Shown: piece after piece, positions 10,206 through 21,404 of the stretch
Numbering within the stretch: the stretch's first letter is position 1
How the letters are laid out: the number at the start of each line of letters is the position of its first letter
Source of the DNA: Dendrobium chrysotoxum
Lineage: Eukaryota; Streptophyta; Magnoliopsida; Asparagales; Orchidaceae
NCBI GenBank assembly: GCA_019925795.1
Contig: CM034306.1
Location: forward strand, 49,904,758-49,968,757
Length of the DNA: 64,000 nt
Direction of reading: 5' to 3'
The notes under the pieces: model-generated
The model's input: only the letters and a program-made list of their open reading frames with translations
What the model was told of the DNA's origin: nothing
Databases searched by the model: none
Translations under genes and position numbers: made by a program

Positions 10206-10210
10206 ATGAT

Positions 10211-11440
10211 TGTTAAGTGTAAATTGTGTATTATTTATTGGGTTAAATTTCAGTAAAAATATTTTATTTTAGTTATGTTTGTGCAGAAATTATTTAGAAA
10301 AAGAAGAAAGTTCACAAGTGTTGAATGAGCGCCGCAGCGTCTACATCTTCCACTATATAGTGTTGGCATCTATAGCACCTCAGCACCTAATTCGGACATT
10401 ATAATGCCGATCACTCTAAAATTTTAGGAAGATCAGCACTGTAACAGAGCTAAGGTAAGCATTGCAGCACATTACAGCGCCGCTACACAAAAATTTAATA
10501 TCACAGTACTGGAGTCTCAAGAATTTGAATGCTAGAGCGCCGATCATCACAATGCTGCAGTGCCAAATTATACTTTTAAGTGCCATAACACTCAACTTTT
10601 ATAGCATCGTGGTAGAGCAGTTGTTGAAATAAGAAGCTGCATCGACTCAGCCAAAAGACACACCGATTTGATTATTAAGCGTGCAGGTCAGCCCAGCGCC
10701 GCAACAGAGTAAACATTATATTGTCGAGGTGCTAGTTTATTTTATACCACCACAATGCAATCTGGTCGAGCGCTGCGGCGCCTGAGTCCTTTTCTACACA
10801 TGTATAAATAGTTTTTCAGTTGTTTTGTTTAAGAAGTTCTATCATTTGAGTGGAATCTTATACTTTATAGTGTCTTCCTCAAGTTCCCCCTTAGAGTAAA
10901 GTCTAAGGGAGGCTAGGGAAGAGTAAGATATTTTCACTTAGGAGATCTTAACATATATTGTATAAGAAATTCTATTATTAGAAGGAGTGTGAAGAATACC
11001 AATTGATCCATTCGGATGACATTTATCTTATTCATTCTCCTATATTTTTTTTCATATGAATGAAATGAATATGAGTTTGCTTCCTGTATTATCCATGCCT
11101 AGATAAATCTTTAAGTTTTGGGCTAATGATATAAACACATAGTAAGTACTAATATAAACTCTTATACTTTAAATTCTTTGATGGATGTTTTTCAATATCC
11201 ATGAAATCAAATATTGACATACCTAAACATAGGATGCTAAACTTTCTAGATTCTATGAAGATAATGAAATTGTAAGAACGACTTAAAACCTCCCTTTTCA
11301 CCCCTACAAGCTTGATAAAAATCTAGGGATGCATATACTCTGATCCACATCTAAAATTAAGAGTCTCATTAGAAAAACTATGTTGCCTTGCATTTAGTAG
11401 TCCAAAATATTTATTTACATTAGTTTCTAGTTTTCTTGCA
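10211..11440 (+). repeat. 5' LTR of element A (right end approximate)
   Basis: Starts TGTTAAGTGTAAATT. It carries many decayed copies of an AGCGCCGCAGCGCT-like dyad between about 10,325 and 10,790 and a TATA box at 10,803-10,811. The 3' LTR copy confirms the sequence to about 10,902, where the window's last base falls. The right end is placed near the degenerate AAGTGGCA (about 11,450) that could be the primer site; this is a guess. Confidence 0.7.
10803..10811 (+). promoter_or_regulatory. TATA box in LTR of element A
   Basis: TATAAATAG just downstream of the dyad-rich stretch, as expected for a U3/R boundary. In the 3' LTR copy the same place reads TACAAATAG (63,903-63,911), a C substitution that would weaken it. 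Confidence 0.65.
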
Positions 11441-11756
11441 AGTCTCTATTAAGTGGCAAAAAATCAAAAACATCCCTTTTACATTTAGTAGGATAAATTG
11501 TGCATTTAGATTAAATATTAATAGTTTAATTATAATTAAGAAGAATACTTTCCCCTAGGTTTTAATAAAAATAATCAATTCAGAGAAAGGAAATCACCTT
11601 TGGAAGAGATTGTGATTCAGTTAGGAACCAGTTGTAAAGTTAGTCTGCTTTAATTTCTTTTAGTAGTAGACCAAAAGAAAAGGAAAAAAAAAACATAGTG
11701 GAGACCACTTGAGAAGTGGTGGTGATTCATTACAGCCAAAATGACATATCTTGGCA
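11441..11756. other. leader remnant of element A
   Basis: AT-rich sequence between A's 5' LTR and the left boundary of element B. No Gag similarity was found. It ends ...ATATCTTGGCA directly before B's TGTCACAATCC. Confidence 0.4.
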
Positions 11757-13530
11757 TGTCACAATCCAACATGACTAGGACAAGTCCTATCGTGTTGAGC
11801 TATGACATGCGAATCCAAGATATAGTTTTAGAAGTGTTTTAGATTTTTTGCCAATATTCATTAAAATAAACTAAAGATTATAGAGCTACTAAAATTTCTA
11901 AATACTATAAATAAACTCATCTACCAGGTTTCTTTCATTTCATCAAAAGAAATATACACGCTATAGTACATGGCTACTAGCAAGAGCATCAGAACTAAAA
12001 ATTTAACTAGCCCATGAATATACAAAAATAAAAATAGTAAAATATATATGACCTTGGATCTGATCCTGAAATACTAGTCCACAATCTCCTTCTCCTTCCC
12101 AGATCCTAAAAACTAGAAGTAAAACTACGGTGAGCGATAATAGCTCAGTAAGCCACACAAACCAATCTAAATCTTCAAATATTCTTTTATCAAATATTTT
12201 ACTGAATCTTTAAAAGTAGTTAAATACAATTTAAATAAATCACTATATTGAGACATGTAATAAATGCATAAAAGTTCTTCCCTGATTTAAATAATAATAT
12301 TGAATAAATAAATAAATTAAAATTCATATCACAGAGCAGTTCATTTCATTTTTCCCAGACCCAGACAAAACCTCAAAGGATTCTGGTCCCTTATGACTCC
12401 CTTTTTATTTATGCTTATAGCTTTAGAATATATCACACATCCCTATCTCAGATAAAATCTCAAAGAATTCTTGCCCCTTATAACTCCCAGTAATTCCTTG
12501 ATACAGATAGAATCTCAGAGGATTCTGGCCCTTATGGCTCCCAAAAAATATAATTTAAACATAAATACACCTATATCGTCACATTATATTAATTAAAGAG
12601 TAATTGAGCATGTATCAAAATTTCACAGTATTGTATAAGGGTAGACAACAGAAAATCCTATTAGGTAAAATTGAACATTTTTAAAAAATTATCAAATTAT
12701 CAAGGATTGTGTAAAATGATATTTTATGACTTTTATCATACTACATTACTATTTTTCAACATCCAGATAATTTTTCATTCAATAAAAATCTCACAAATTT
12801 AAAAATCCCATTTGCAAAATTTTTAGAAAATATTCAAAATATGCATAATCATAATCTCTATAACATATAACGCGGTGAACGTTTTGCCTATGCAAAGTAA
12901 TTAGCATTTTTTGCTAACAAATATAAAATTTTAATAAAAAATTTTGTTAAAAATTAAGTATTTTTGAAAATTGAAATGGGCATAATGTGACTTACCTCGA
13001 GACGAACAAGTTTCCTAACTGGGCCGATGGACAAAGATGGCTCTAAGTCACCCAAAATCGAATTTTGGTTTTTCTCTCTCCTCTCGTTTTCTTATAATTC
13101 CTTATTCCACTCTATGTTGCCTTTTTTTTGCTTCGGGAAAATGAAATGCCACTTAAATAAAGCCATAATGGCTTTAGATTTTTTTTATTTTTATTTTTAT
13201 TAAATAATATATAATAATATTATTATAATTAATTTTTAGTATAAAATTCATAGAAATACTTTTATACATTCTAAAATTTATAGAAAAATATTCATAAATT
13301 AGCTCATTTTATTTAAAAACTTTTGGTGAAATCGGTTTGTAAAATGGACACCTATGGTCTCAAAAGCCCCACTTATACCGATAGGTGTCGGTTCCTTAAG
13401 AAATTTTAACAGTGCCCAAAAATTATGACAAAAATAGGGTAATTAAAGCACAACTTTATTAAAATTCTGGCTAAGACGGTTTGTGATTTAGGCTTATAAT
13501 GAATACTCAAATAATTATTAACTACTCTAT
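11757..13530 (-). repeat. 3' LTR of element B, part 1
   Basis: Begins on the plus strand TGTCACAATCCAAC and aligns throughout with 31,126-32,900. It holds three ~70-bp repeats with GGATTCTGGCCCTTATGGCT-like words (12,360-12,545). It stops at ACTCTAT, where insertion F begins. Confidence 0.85.
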
Positions 13531-13565
13531 ATTGACTTTATTTCCGAGCTCAGACCCAGGCCTTG

Positions 13566-13766
13566 GGTCAACCTGGTTGACCAGGTCAACCCAGGTTGAC
13601 CCATCAGGGATGAATGGGCCCATTCAAGCCCAAATCAAATCCTAATCAATCAAAACCCATCTCTGGCCCAATCCATCTCTCCCTTGACCCTAATTGACTA
13701 GGTTGACCAAGTCAACCCTTGACTTGGTCAATCCAAGTCTTAATGGGTCAAAATTGACCCATTAAG
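13566..13766. promoter_or_regulatory. cluster of W-box cores in the U3-like start of insertion F
   Basis: Twelve TTGAC/GTCAA cores in about 200 bases, several as facing pairs (GGTCAACCTGGTTGACC). A near-perfect palindrome at 13,739-13,766 has 13-base arms (CTTAATGGGTCAA) around AA. TTGAC(C/T) is the known core for plant WRKY factors, and the cluster sits about 120-320 bases upstream of the TTTAAATAG box. Binding is not shown by sequence alone. Confidence 0.55.
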
Positions 13767-13888
13767 GCCCCCTTAATGCATTGAAGCCTTTCCTAATGAG
13801 TTGAAAACTCAAACCACTGCTAGGGAGCCTGGTTTTCCCTCCTAATCAATCCCTAATCAATCCCAACCATCCATGATAGGGCTAGGGC

Positions 13889-13897
13889 TTTAAATAG
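13889..13897 (+). promoter_or_regulatory. probable TATA box in insertion F
   Basis: TTTAAATAG preceded by GGGCTAGGGC and followed, ~30 bases on, by a CT-rich leader (TTTCTCTCTCTCTAAG). A typical arrangement for a plant LTR promoter. Confidence 0.5.
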
Positions 13898-14689
13898 TCA
13901 AAATTAGGGCTTATTTGAGGATCTTTGATTGCTTTCTCTCTCTCTAAGACTCCAAAACCAGAGAACTTTGGTGAGAGAGCCCCTCTAACCTTCCCTTACC
14001 TTTCCTAAGTCAAATCCACCGGTGAGACCTCATTGACGGCGAGAATCCGACGAGCCGAACCCCAAAGACGTCCAAGACCTAGATCTCGTGATCTAGGGCT
14101 TTTCAGACCGCGATTTCTTCTACAATTAGGAGCGTGGACAATCTACAAGTGCAACAAGCCTTTAAACGGGTCAAACCGTGCATTAACTAAGGTGAAATCT
14201 CAAACCTTATGTTAGAACACATAGAGTTAAATAGCTTTTCATAAAACGTGTTTTAAGCCAAACCAATCATCCCACACGAATGCTCTTCATGTTTGGAGTC
14301 TAGGGTTAAAATTTCACTTGATTTGATCCACCCGATCGAGAGAACGAAGCGAAAATAGGCTTAGGGCTTCGGGTTACGTATTTTGTCCAGTACGTTTGAT
14401 CAGAACCATTGATTTTACGATCAACGATTTCGATCTAGCCGTTCCGCGGCTAGGGTTCGACCGTGGATCCGATCTCGCGGTCACCGCTCTCGTCCGACGC
14501 TAACTGGCCCGTTGAATCAAGCCGCGACGCAGCGCGCTGCTGACTCTGATAAGTCAGCCGCCGCGCCGTCGGTCAATCATTAATAATGATTGCACCGCGG
14601 CGCAATCATTGCGAATGATTGCGAAACCGCGTCCGCGATTACGGGAGCCAATCAGAGGCCGCCATGTGTCCCGCCGCCGTCGAGAATTT

Positions 14690-14792
14690 TTTTTATTTTA
14701 AATTCTTTTTATTATTTAAATAATATAAAAAAATTAAAAAAAAATTTTAAAAAAATTTATACAATAATTACTATTATAATAATTATTATTGA

Positions 14793-14843
<51 letters not shown>

Positions 14844-15256
14844 ATTTATTAATAATAATGTTATTATAATAATAATAATATTGTTATTATTATTATTATA
14901 TATTAATAATAATATTATTATCCTTAGTATAATGTTTTATTAATAATAATATTATTATAATAATAATGTTATTATTATTATAATAATAATAATATTATTA
15001 TTATAATATGCTATTATTATTATTATTATTATATACTAATAATGATATTATTATAATAGTGTTATTGTTACTATTATTATAGTGTATTAATAATAACAAT
15101 AATAATAATATTTTTAAAATATGTTAATAATGCTATTTTTTGTTATTATTATGATATATTCATTATTATTGCATTTATTATTATTATCATTATTTTAAGA
15201 ATTATTATTATTATTATTATTACTAGTTTATTTAAAATTATTTTAAATCATATTAC

Positions 15257-15291
<35 letters not shown>

Positions 15292-15370
15292 TAATATTAT
15301 TAATAATAATAATATTATTATTTTAATAATAATATTATCATGTTAATATTTATATTATTATAATATTAAT
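14690..15370. repeat. long degenerate (ATT/AAT)n microsatellite region
   Basis: Runs of ATT, TTA and AAT alternate with palindromic TAATAATAATATTATTA words for about 650 bases. Both strands can fold back on each other. Confidence 0.9.
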
Positions 15371-17139
15371 ACTTATAGGAACGTCTAGTGAACTTAGAAA
15401 ATTCCAGGAATTAGGGTAGAACCCCAAATGACTTGAAATTTGAAACACTTAAACTTAGTGACATCCTAAACCCCTCAGAATTTTTTAGAAATTTTCAGGA
15501 CTTATTAAACCCCTTAATTGATCAACCATAATTTACCCTTTAATTAGGACCCGATAACTTCAGAAAATTCTAATAAATTCATTTTACATCAGAAAAATAC
15601 CTATAATATATCAAACTCTTGAGAATTTAGTCCCTAATCCATAAAAATTAAAAGCCCCTTGATTGGGCCTCAATCTGAACTTTAATTTAATTTTGATTAA
15701 AATCATCTTTTAATTAAATTAAATAATTAAAAATAATTAAAAATTCCAAAAATTTCCCAAACACTTGGGAACACTTCTTTGGGTCATTACTGACCTTTCG
15801 GGGTGATTCCAAGCAGTTTGGAACTGATTTGGATCAAAATCCCTAAAACACCCCTTTAATTAAAAAATTTTGATAATTCATTAAATAGTCCAAACTTTGA
15901 AAATTCATAACTAATTATAGAAAACTCCAAATTGAACAAACTCAAAGGCATTCAACTCACACTAGGGCCTAGTATTTATTAAAAATATTAAAATTCCAGA
16001 AATCAACTTAAATCAAAAAGTCAACAATCCGGTCAAACTTAGTTCAAAACAAGAACAAAACTTCGGAAATTCATAACTTTGGATAGAAAAATCCAAATTG
16101 GGCATGCTAACTGTCTAACTGATCGGGTTAAGGTCTAGTATTTTATAAAAATATTAACTATTCACAAATCCCATTTAATCAAAAAGTCAATTTTGGACCC
16201 CTTAGCCTAGTGTATAGGTGGGCCCCGAACCTCCTAAAATTCACTAATACAATTTAAACTTCAAACATCATTACCCTGAGCATTAAAACTGACCTACACA
16301 TCAAATTAACTAAAAATGGATCTTAATTTACTAATATTTGGACTTTAGATAAAACTCCCTTTTCAAACCTATAATAAACTTGGACAGTAGGCAATTGTAA
16401 CTAACTACCCAGTTTAGGATCCATCCCAGCCACACAGACCTCTACACACACTGTAGAATTGTTTGCTAGGGCACCACTTCTAGAATTAGGCTAGGCCGGT
16501 GTTTACTTTTCCTGCTGTGTGTCGAGCTTTTCCGGGTTTTCACTGCATGTTGTGATTAAACTGTTGGTGTGTTTGCTTACTTTTACTGCACTCTGGGATT
16601 TGATGTGATTACACGATAGACTACCCATAGGTTAGGATCGATTTTGACACTAACGATGTCTTCTGTAGGTGGTCATGGTCATGTAGCACTAAATAAAAAG
16701 GGGGACAATAATCATGATTTAAAAATACTAATAATATTTTATGCAGGAGCTTCAGAAATTGCTCAACCCCCCTAAATAAATGAGGGCTAAATAAAATTAT
16801 CATTATAAATTGCTACAGGTGCTCCAGAGCTTACTTAGCCCTCAAAATGATTAAGAGCATGGCCAAGTGTGGTTGTGATTGAGTACTTTTATTCTCCTAT
16901 AACTGCTTGTGATATATTAAACTGCTTGGGATAATTTTTATTAGGATAACCTTGCAGGAGAGTCTAGATTTACTGCTTTCATTTAATGTAATTGATTATA
17001 ATATTGGTTAAGAGTTGTGAAAGTTTATTTTGAGTGGGATACAAGAATCCAAAGGTTGGATTCCAAAGAGGAAAGGACACCCAATATGAGGATAGTCCTT
17101 TTCTATTTGGAAATCCAAATTTGGATCATTCTACAACCC

Positions 17140-17235
17140 AAGGAGTCCAATGGAGCTGAGATCCAAGGAGTCCAAGGAGGCTGAGATCCAAGGAGTCCAA
17201 TGAAGCTGAAATCCAAGGAGTCCATGGAAGAGAAG
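17140..17235 (+). repeat. short tandem array, ~30-bp unit
   Basis: Three to four units of GGAGTCCAA(T/G)G(G/A)AGCTGAGATCCAA inside insertion F. No coding role was recognised. Confidence 0.7.
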
Positions 17236-18388
17236 ATCAAGAAGATGAAGATCCAGAGAATCCCACTCAAAAATAACTTGCGTCTGTCCTAAGATTAGAA
17301 ATTCGGGTTGTTGGCAGTGGTGCCCGGCCACTTTATTTTTTGTAGACCCTGGTTTGTAATTAAAGGGCAGTTGGCCTATGAAAATTTATTAATTGGTTTA
17401 ATTATTTTAATGTGTTTTATTTATGATTGTGTGCCTTTAGAATTTCCTGCTTTTCTTAGTTTATTGGCGATCTGCATGCCGCTTTTATTTTAGCCTGGAT
17501 TTTGTTAGGCTCTCTAAGGACTAAAACATTTTCTACTCGTAACTAATATCTAAAATTTTAAGGTTTAAATAATTTAGCAACTTAACGATCTAGGGAACTG
17601 CTGGAACCGTCCGGGGTCGCATGCATATTATTACATTTCTCTCTCTCCTTCTATAAGACACTTCCCCACCCGCGGGTAGAGTCTGGATAATTTGACCTAT
17701 GAGGATGAGGTGCCGGGCCTGGGGAAGCCCAGTCTAATTCTTAAAATTATTTTCATAAGCCTTTTTTAAAATCATGTGCATATCTGATTTGGATACTTTA
17801 ACCAGCATGCATTGCATTAGAAATCAACTAAATCAAAATTTTAATTGCATTAGTCCTAGGAGCATTCACCCTACATCAGTCTGGGGCCAATTAGGAAATC
17901 CTCTAGACGTCGGCTCTACTTCCAAGAACTATAACCTACCTACCCATCTTTCATAAATGACTGGACAGCATGATTTTGAAGCAACTAGGTGGTTAGCTGG
18001 CTCCCCAATCCAGGCCGGGGTAAGTCTAGATTTTGCATCACATTAGCTAGGACATGGGTGTTAGTGTTACGTAGAATACTGGACCCATTAGATTTAACAT
18101 TCAAGGCTACTACTGTTTCATAGTATGCCTCATCAGTAGGTAAGTCTCCTTTCCTTCAGAGACTATAAACCCTACTTATCTACGTCACACGGATGACGCC
18201 ACCTCCATCCTTCTCTCCTGCATGCTTGGAGTGCATGATTTATTTATTTTCTCCAGTTTCTTCTCACTACCTTAGTCCCTCCGGATGCTGATCTGAGCCG
18301 TGTATGTTGACTAAGCCTGGTTGAACCCTTCTTTCTCTTTGAGTAGGATTTCCTAGTCTTCGCCCTATGTGCCAATCCCATCTGAAAG

Positions 18389-18440
18389 TATAACAAAAAA
18401 ATTCTTGAAAATTTTAAGGTTTTCACAATCTACCCACCTT
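18389..18440 (-). repeat. 3' LTR of element B, part 2, and polypurine tract
   Basis: 18,389-18,427 (AACAAAAAAATTCTTG...GTTTTCACA) aligns with 32,895-32,930 and completes the LTR interrupted by F. Directly after it, ATCTACCCACCTT is on the minus strand the polypurine tract AAGGTGGGTAGAT adjoining TGTGAAAAC, the LTR start in element orientation. Confidence 0.8.
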
Positions 18441-21404
18441 AAGAAAAATATCATCCTTGATATTTCCAAACCTGAATGAGTCAAAATAAACCTGGATACA
18501 ACTGCCTCATTTCAGATTCCTTCTCCCAAGTAACCTCTCTTGCAATTCTATGCTTCCATAATACTTTGACCATTTGAATTTATTTGCTTCTCAATTTTCT
18601 CACATCATATACCAAAATTCTTTCGGGTTCTTCCCTATACTTTAGATTCAGATGAATCTTAACATCATTAGCAGATAGTCTCTTCCCAGAATCAGACACC
18701 CACTTTCTCAAAGAAGATACATGAAACATACTGTATATATCAGATATATGATCAGGTAACATAACTTGTAAGTAGAACTACTAATCCGCTCAATTATCTC
18801 AAAAGGCCCAATGTACCTTGGACTGAGCGTGCTGATTCTCCCAAATCTACTGACACCTTTTATAGGGCTAACTTTGACATAAACCAGGTCGCCAATCTAA
18901 AACTCAACCAACATATATTTTTTATTGTAGGAGTTCTTCTGCCTATCATGTGTAGATTTTAACTTTTCTCTAATAAAAAGGATCTTTATTATAGTATCAT
19001 CTGTAAAGGTTGAACCTATCACCTGTCTTTCTCCCACTTCTATCAAAGTCAAAAGAGTTCTACATTTTATATCGTACAGAGCTTTGTAAGGAGCCATACT
19101 TATGCTGGGCTGATAACTATTATTATATACAAACTCTATCAATGGGATATGATCCTCCCAACTACTCTTAAAATCTAAAACACATAGTCTCAAAAGATCT
19201 TTTAGTACCTAAATAGTCCTTTCAGACTATCTATCTATCTGTGGATGAAATACCATACTGAAGTGCAACTTCGTACCTAGTCCCTACTGAATATCTCTCC
19301 ATAATCTGGAGATAAACATACCATCTCGATCAGATATAATCACCTTTAGCACGCCATGCAACCTAATAATATCTTTAACATAGATATGTGCTAATCTATT
19401 CACCGGATCTGTCTGTCGAATCAAAATGAAGTGGGTAGATTTTGTCAGTCGATCAACAATAACCCAAATAGTATCATGCCTCTACCTTGATCTGGGAAAA
19501 CCCATAGCAAAATCCATCATTATCTCTTCTCATTTCCACTCTAAAATAGGTAATGACTGTAGAAGACATCCCAGTCACTGATGCTCTTCCTTCACTAGGT
19601 GATAGGCCTCACACTTCGATACAAACTCTGATATGTCCTTCAATCCTAGCCACCAAAATATACCTTTCAAATCTCCGTACATCTTGCTACTTCCTGGTGG
19701 ATAATATAGCCTGAATAATGAGCCTCATGTAAAATTTCCTGCCTTAGATCTCCAAAAATAAGAACCCAAAGTCTTTCCTTGCATAAAATAACACCAGAAT
19801 CATAAACCCATAGTTCAGATTTCTTACTAGATATGATATGATCAATCAACTTCAAATATTATTTATCTAATTTTTAAGCTTCATAGATCTTTTCTTCTAA
19901 AGAAGGCTGAATGAATATTTAAGTTACTATACCAGAATCCCAATCAGTAGAAGAAATCATCTCAAATTGTAATCTCTCCATATCTCATATCAAATACTAA
20001 TCAGAAGTGAGTTGCATATATGATAATCCAGAAGACTTCCTACTCAGAGCATCTGCCACCACATTAGCCTTACCAGGTTGATACTGAATAGTCAGATCAT
20101 AATCCTTGATTAACTCAGCCACCTCCTTTACCTCAGATTTAGATCCTTCTAAGTGAATATATATTTTAGACTTTGATGATCAGTGAAAATTTTACACCTG
20201 ACACTGTATAAATAATGCCGCCAAATCTTCAAAGCAAATATAATAGTAGCTAACTCTAGAACATGCGTCAGATAATTCTTTTCATGTGGCTTTAACTATC
20301 TTGAAGTATAAGCTATCACTCAACCATACTACATTAAAATACACCCCAAACCTCTCAATGAAGCATCACTGAATATCTGAAATCCTTCTATACCAGATTA
20401 AAGAGCCAACACTGGAGCAGAAGTCAAATAATCCTTCAATCTCTAAAAATTAGCCTTGCACTCTGGTGTCTAGATAAAAGCTACTAACTTCTGAGTCAGT
20501 CTTGTTAGAGGTGCAGAAAATTGAGAAAGCCTCTTCATAAACTTCTTATAATATCCAACAACATCTAGGAAACTGCATATCTCAAACACAGTAGTAGAAC
20601 TCAGCCAATCAATAACTACCTAAACTTTCTAGAGATTAATAAAGGTACCAAAACCACTCACCACATGTCCCAGAAAAGAAATACTCCTCAGTTAGGAATC
20701 ACATTTAGAGAATTTTTCATATAACTGATACTGCCTCAAAGTCTCCAATACACTCCTCGGATGTCTGGCGTGATCATCCTCAAAAGCAGAATATATCAAA
20801 ATGTCGTCTATGAAAATAATCACAAACTGATCTAAAAAATCTCTAAAAACTCTATTCTTCAAATCCATAAAGATAACTGGTGCATTAGTCACCCCAAATG
20901 GCATAATCAAAAACTCGTAGTGTTCGTACTGAGTATTAAAAACTGTTTTCATCACATCAGCCTCTCTCATTTTCACCTGATAGTAACCATATCACAGATC
21001 AATCTTTGGGAATATAAAAGATCTAACAAGTTGATCAGATAGATCATCAATTCGTGGCAGTGGATATTTCTTCTTGATAATGACTTCTTTAACTCTCTGT
21101 AATCAATACATATATGCATCGTACCATCCTTTTTCTTTATAAATAGAATATGTGCTCCCCATGGAGACACACTAGGATGAATAAATCCCCTGTCAACCAA
21201 CTCTTGAAGCTGAACCTTCAACTCTTGAAGCTTCTTAGGTGCCATCCTATTTGGAGCTTTAGATATCGGCGCCATACCCAAAAATATATCAATACAGAAC
21301 TCTAAGTCTCTATCCGGAGGTGAACTGACTAACTTGTCAGGAAACACATCTAAAAAATCTTATACTATCGAGATATCAGAAAGAGAACCAGTATCTATAC
21401 TCCT
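18441..21404 (-). pseudogene. element B pol: reverse transcriptase, RNase H, integrase, chromodomain-like C-terminus
   Basis: Reading on the minus strand from 21,404: SIDTGSLSDISIV, DVFPDKLVSSPPDRDLEF (pre-RT), VSPWGAHILFIKKKDGTMHI and CIDYREL (RT), FLIMPFGVTNAPVIFM, then FIDDILIY (catalytic pair, ~20,830), an RNase H stretch ending QYQPGKANVVADALSRK (~20,060), the integrase zinc-finger side LRQEILHEAHYSGY (~19,700), the core HDTIWVIVDRLTKS...IISDRDG (~19,330-19,480), PLIEFVYNNSYQPSI and MAPYKALY (~19,100), and a C-terminus of FHVSSLRKWVSDS...VLWKHRIAREVTWEKESEMR, a chromodomain-like tail. Numerous stops and frameshifts disable it. The frame resumes across insertion E at 29,283. It would have encoded the replication and integration enzymes. 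Confidence 0.85.

Larger units (their letters stand above)
13531..18388 (+). mobile_element. insertion F: non-coding LTR-like element in the LTR of B
   Basis: Its absence from the right LTR of B shows that it is an insertion. The edges are ...ACTCTATA at left and TATAACAAAA at right, giving at best an imperfect CTATA/GTATA duplication. It starts with a W-box-rich segment (13,566-13,766), then a TTTAAATAG box (13,889-13,897), a CT-rich leader, a GC-richer stretch (14,020-14,680), ATT microsatellites, long AT-rich sequence and a short tandem array (17,140-17,235). No Gag or Pol frame was seen. A ~100-base block at 16,418-16,530 (ATCCATCCCAGCCACACAG, later AGGCTAGGCCGGTGTTTA) matches the minus strand of 22,580-22,690 in insertion E, so F and E are related. 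A large solo LTR is one explanation. Confidence 0.55.

Noticed and set aside
14690..15370. Replication origin or matrix attachment region in the ATT tract
   Set aside because: AT-richness alone; nothing else supports a function.
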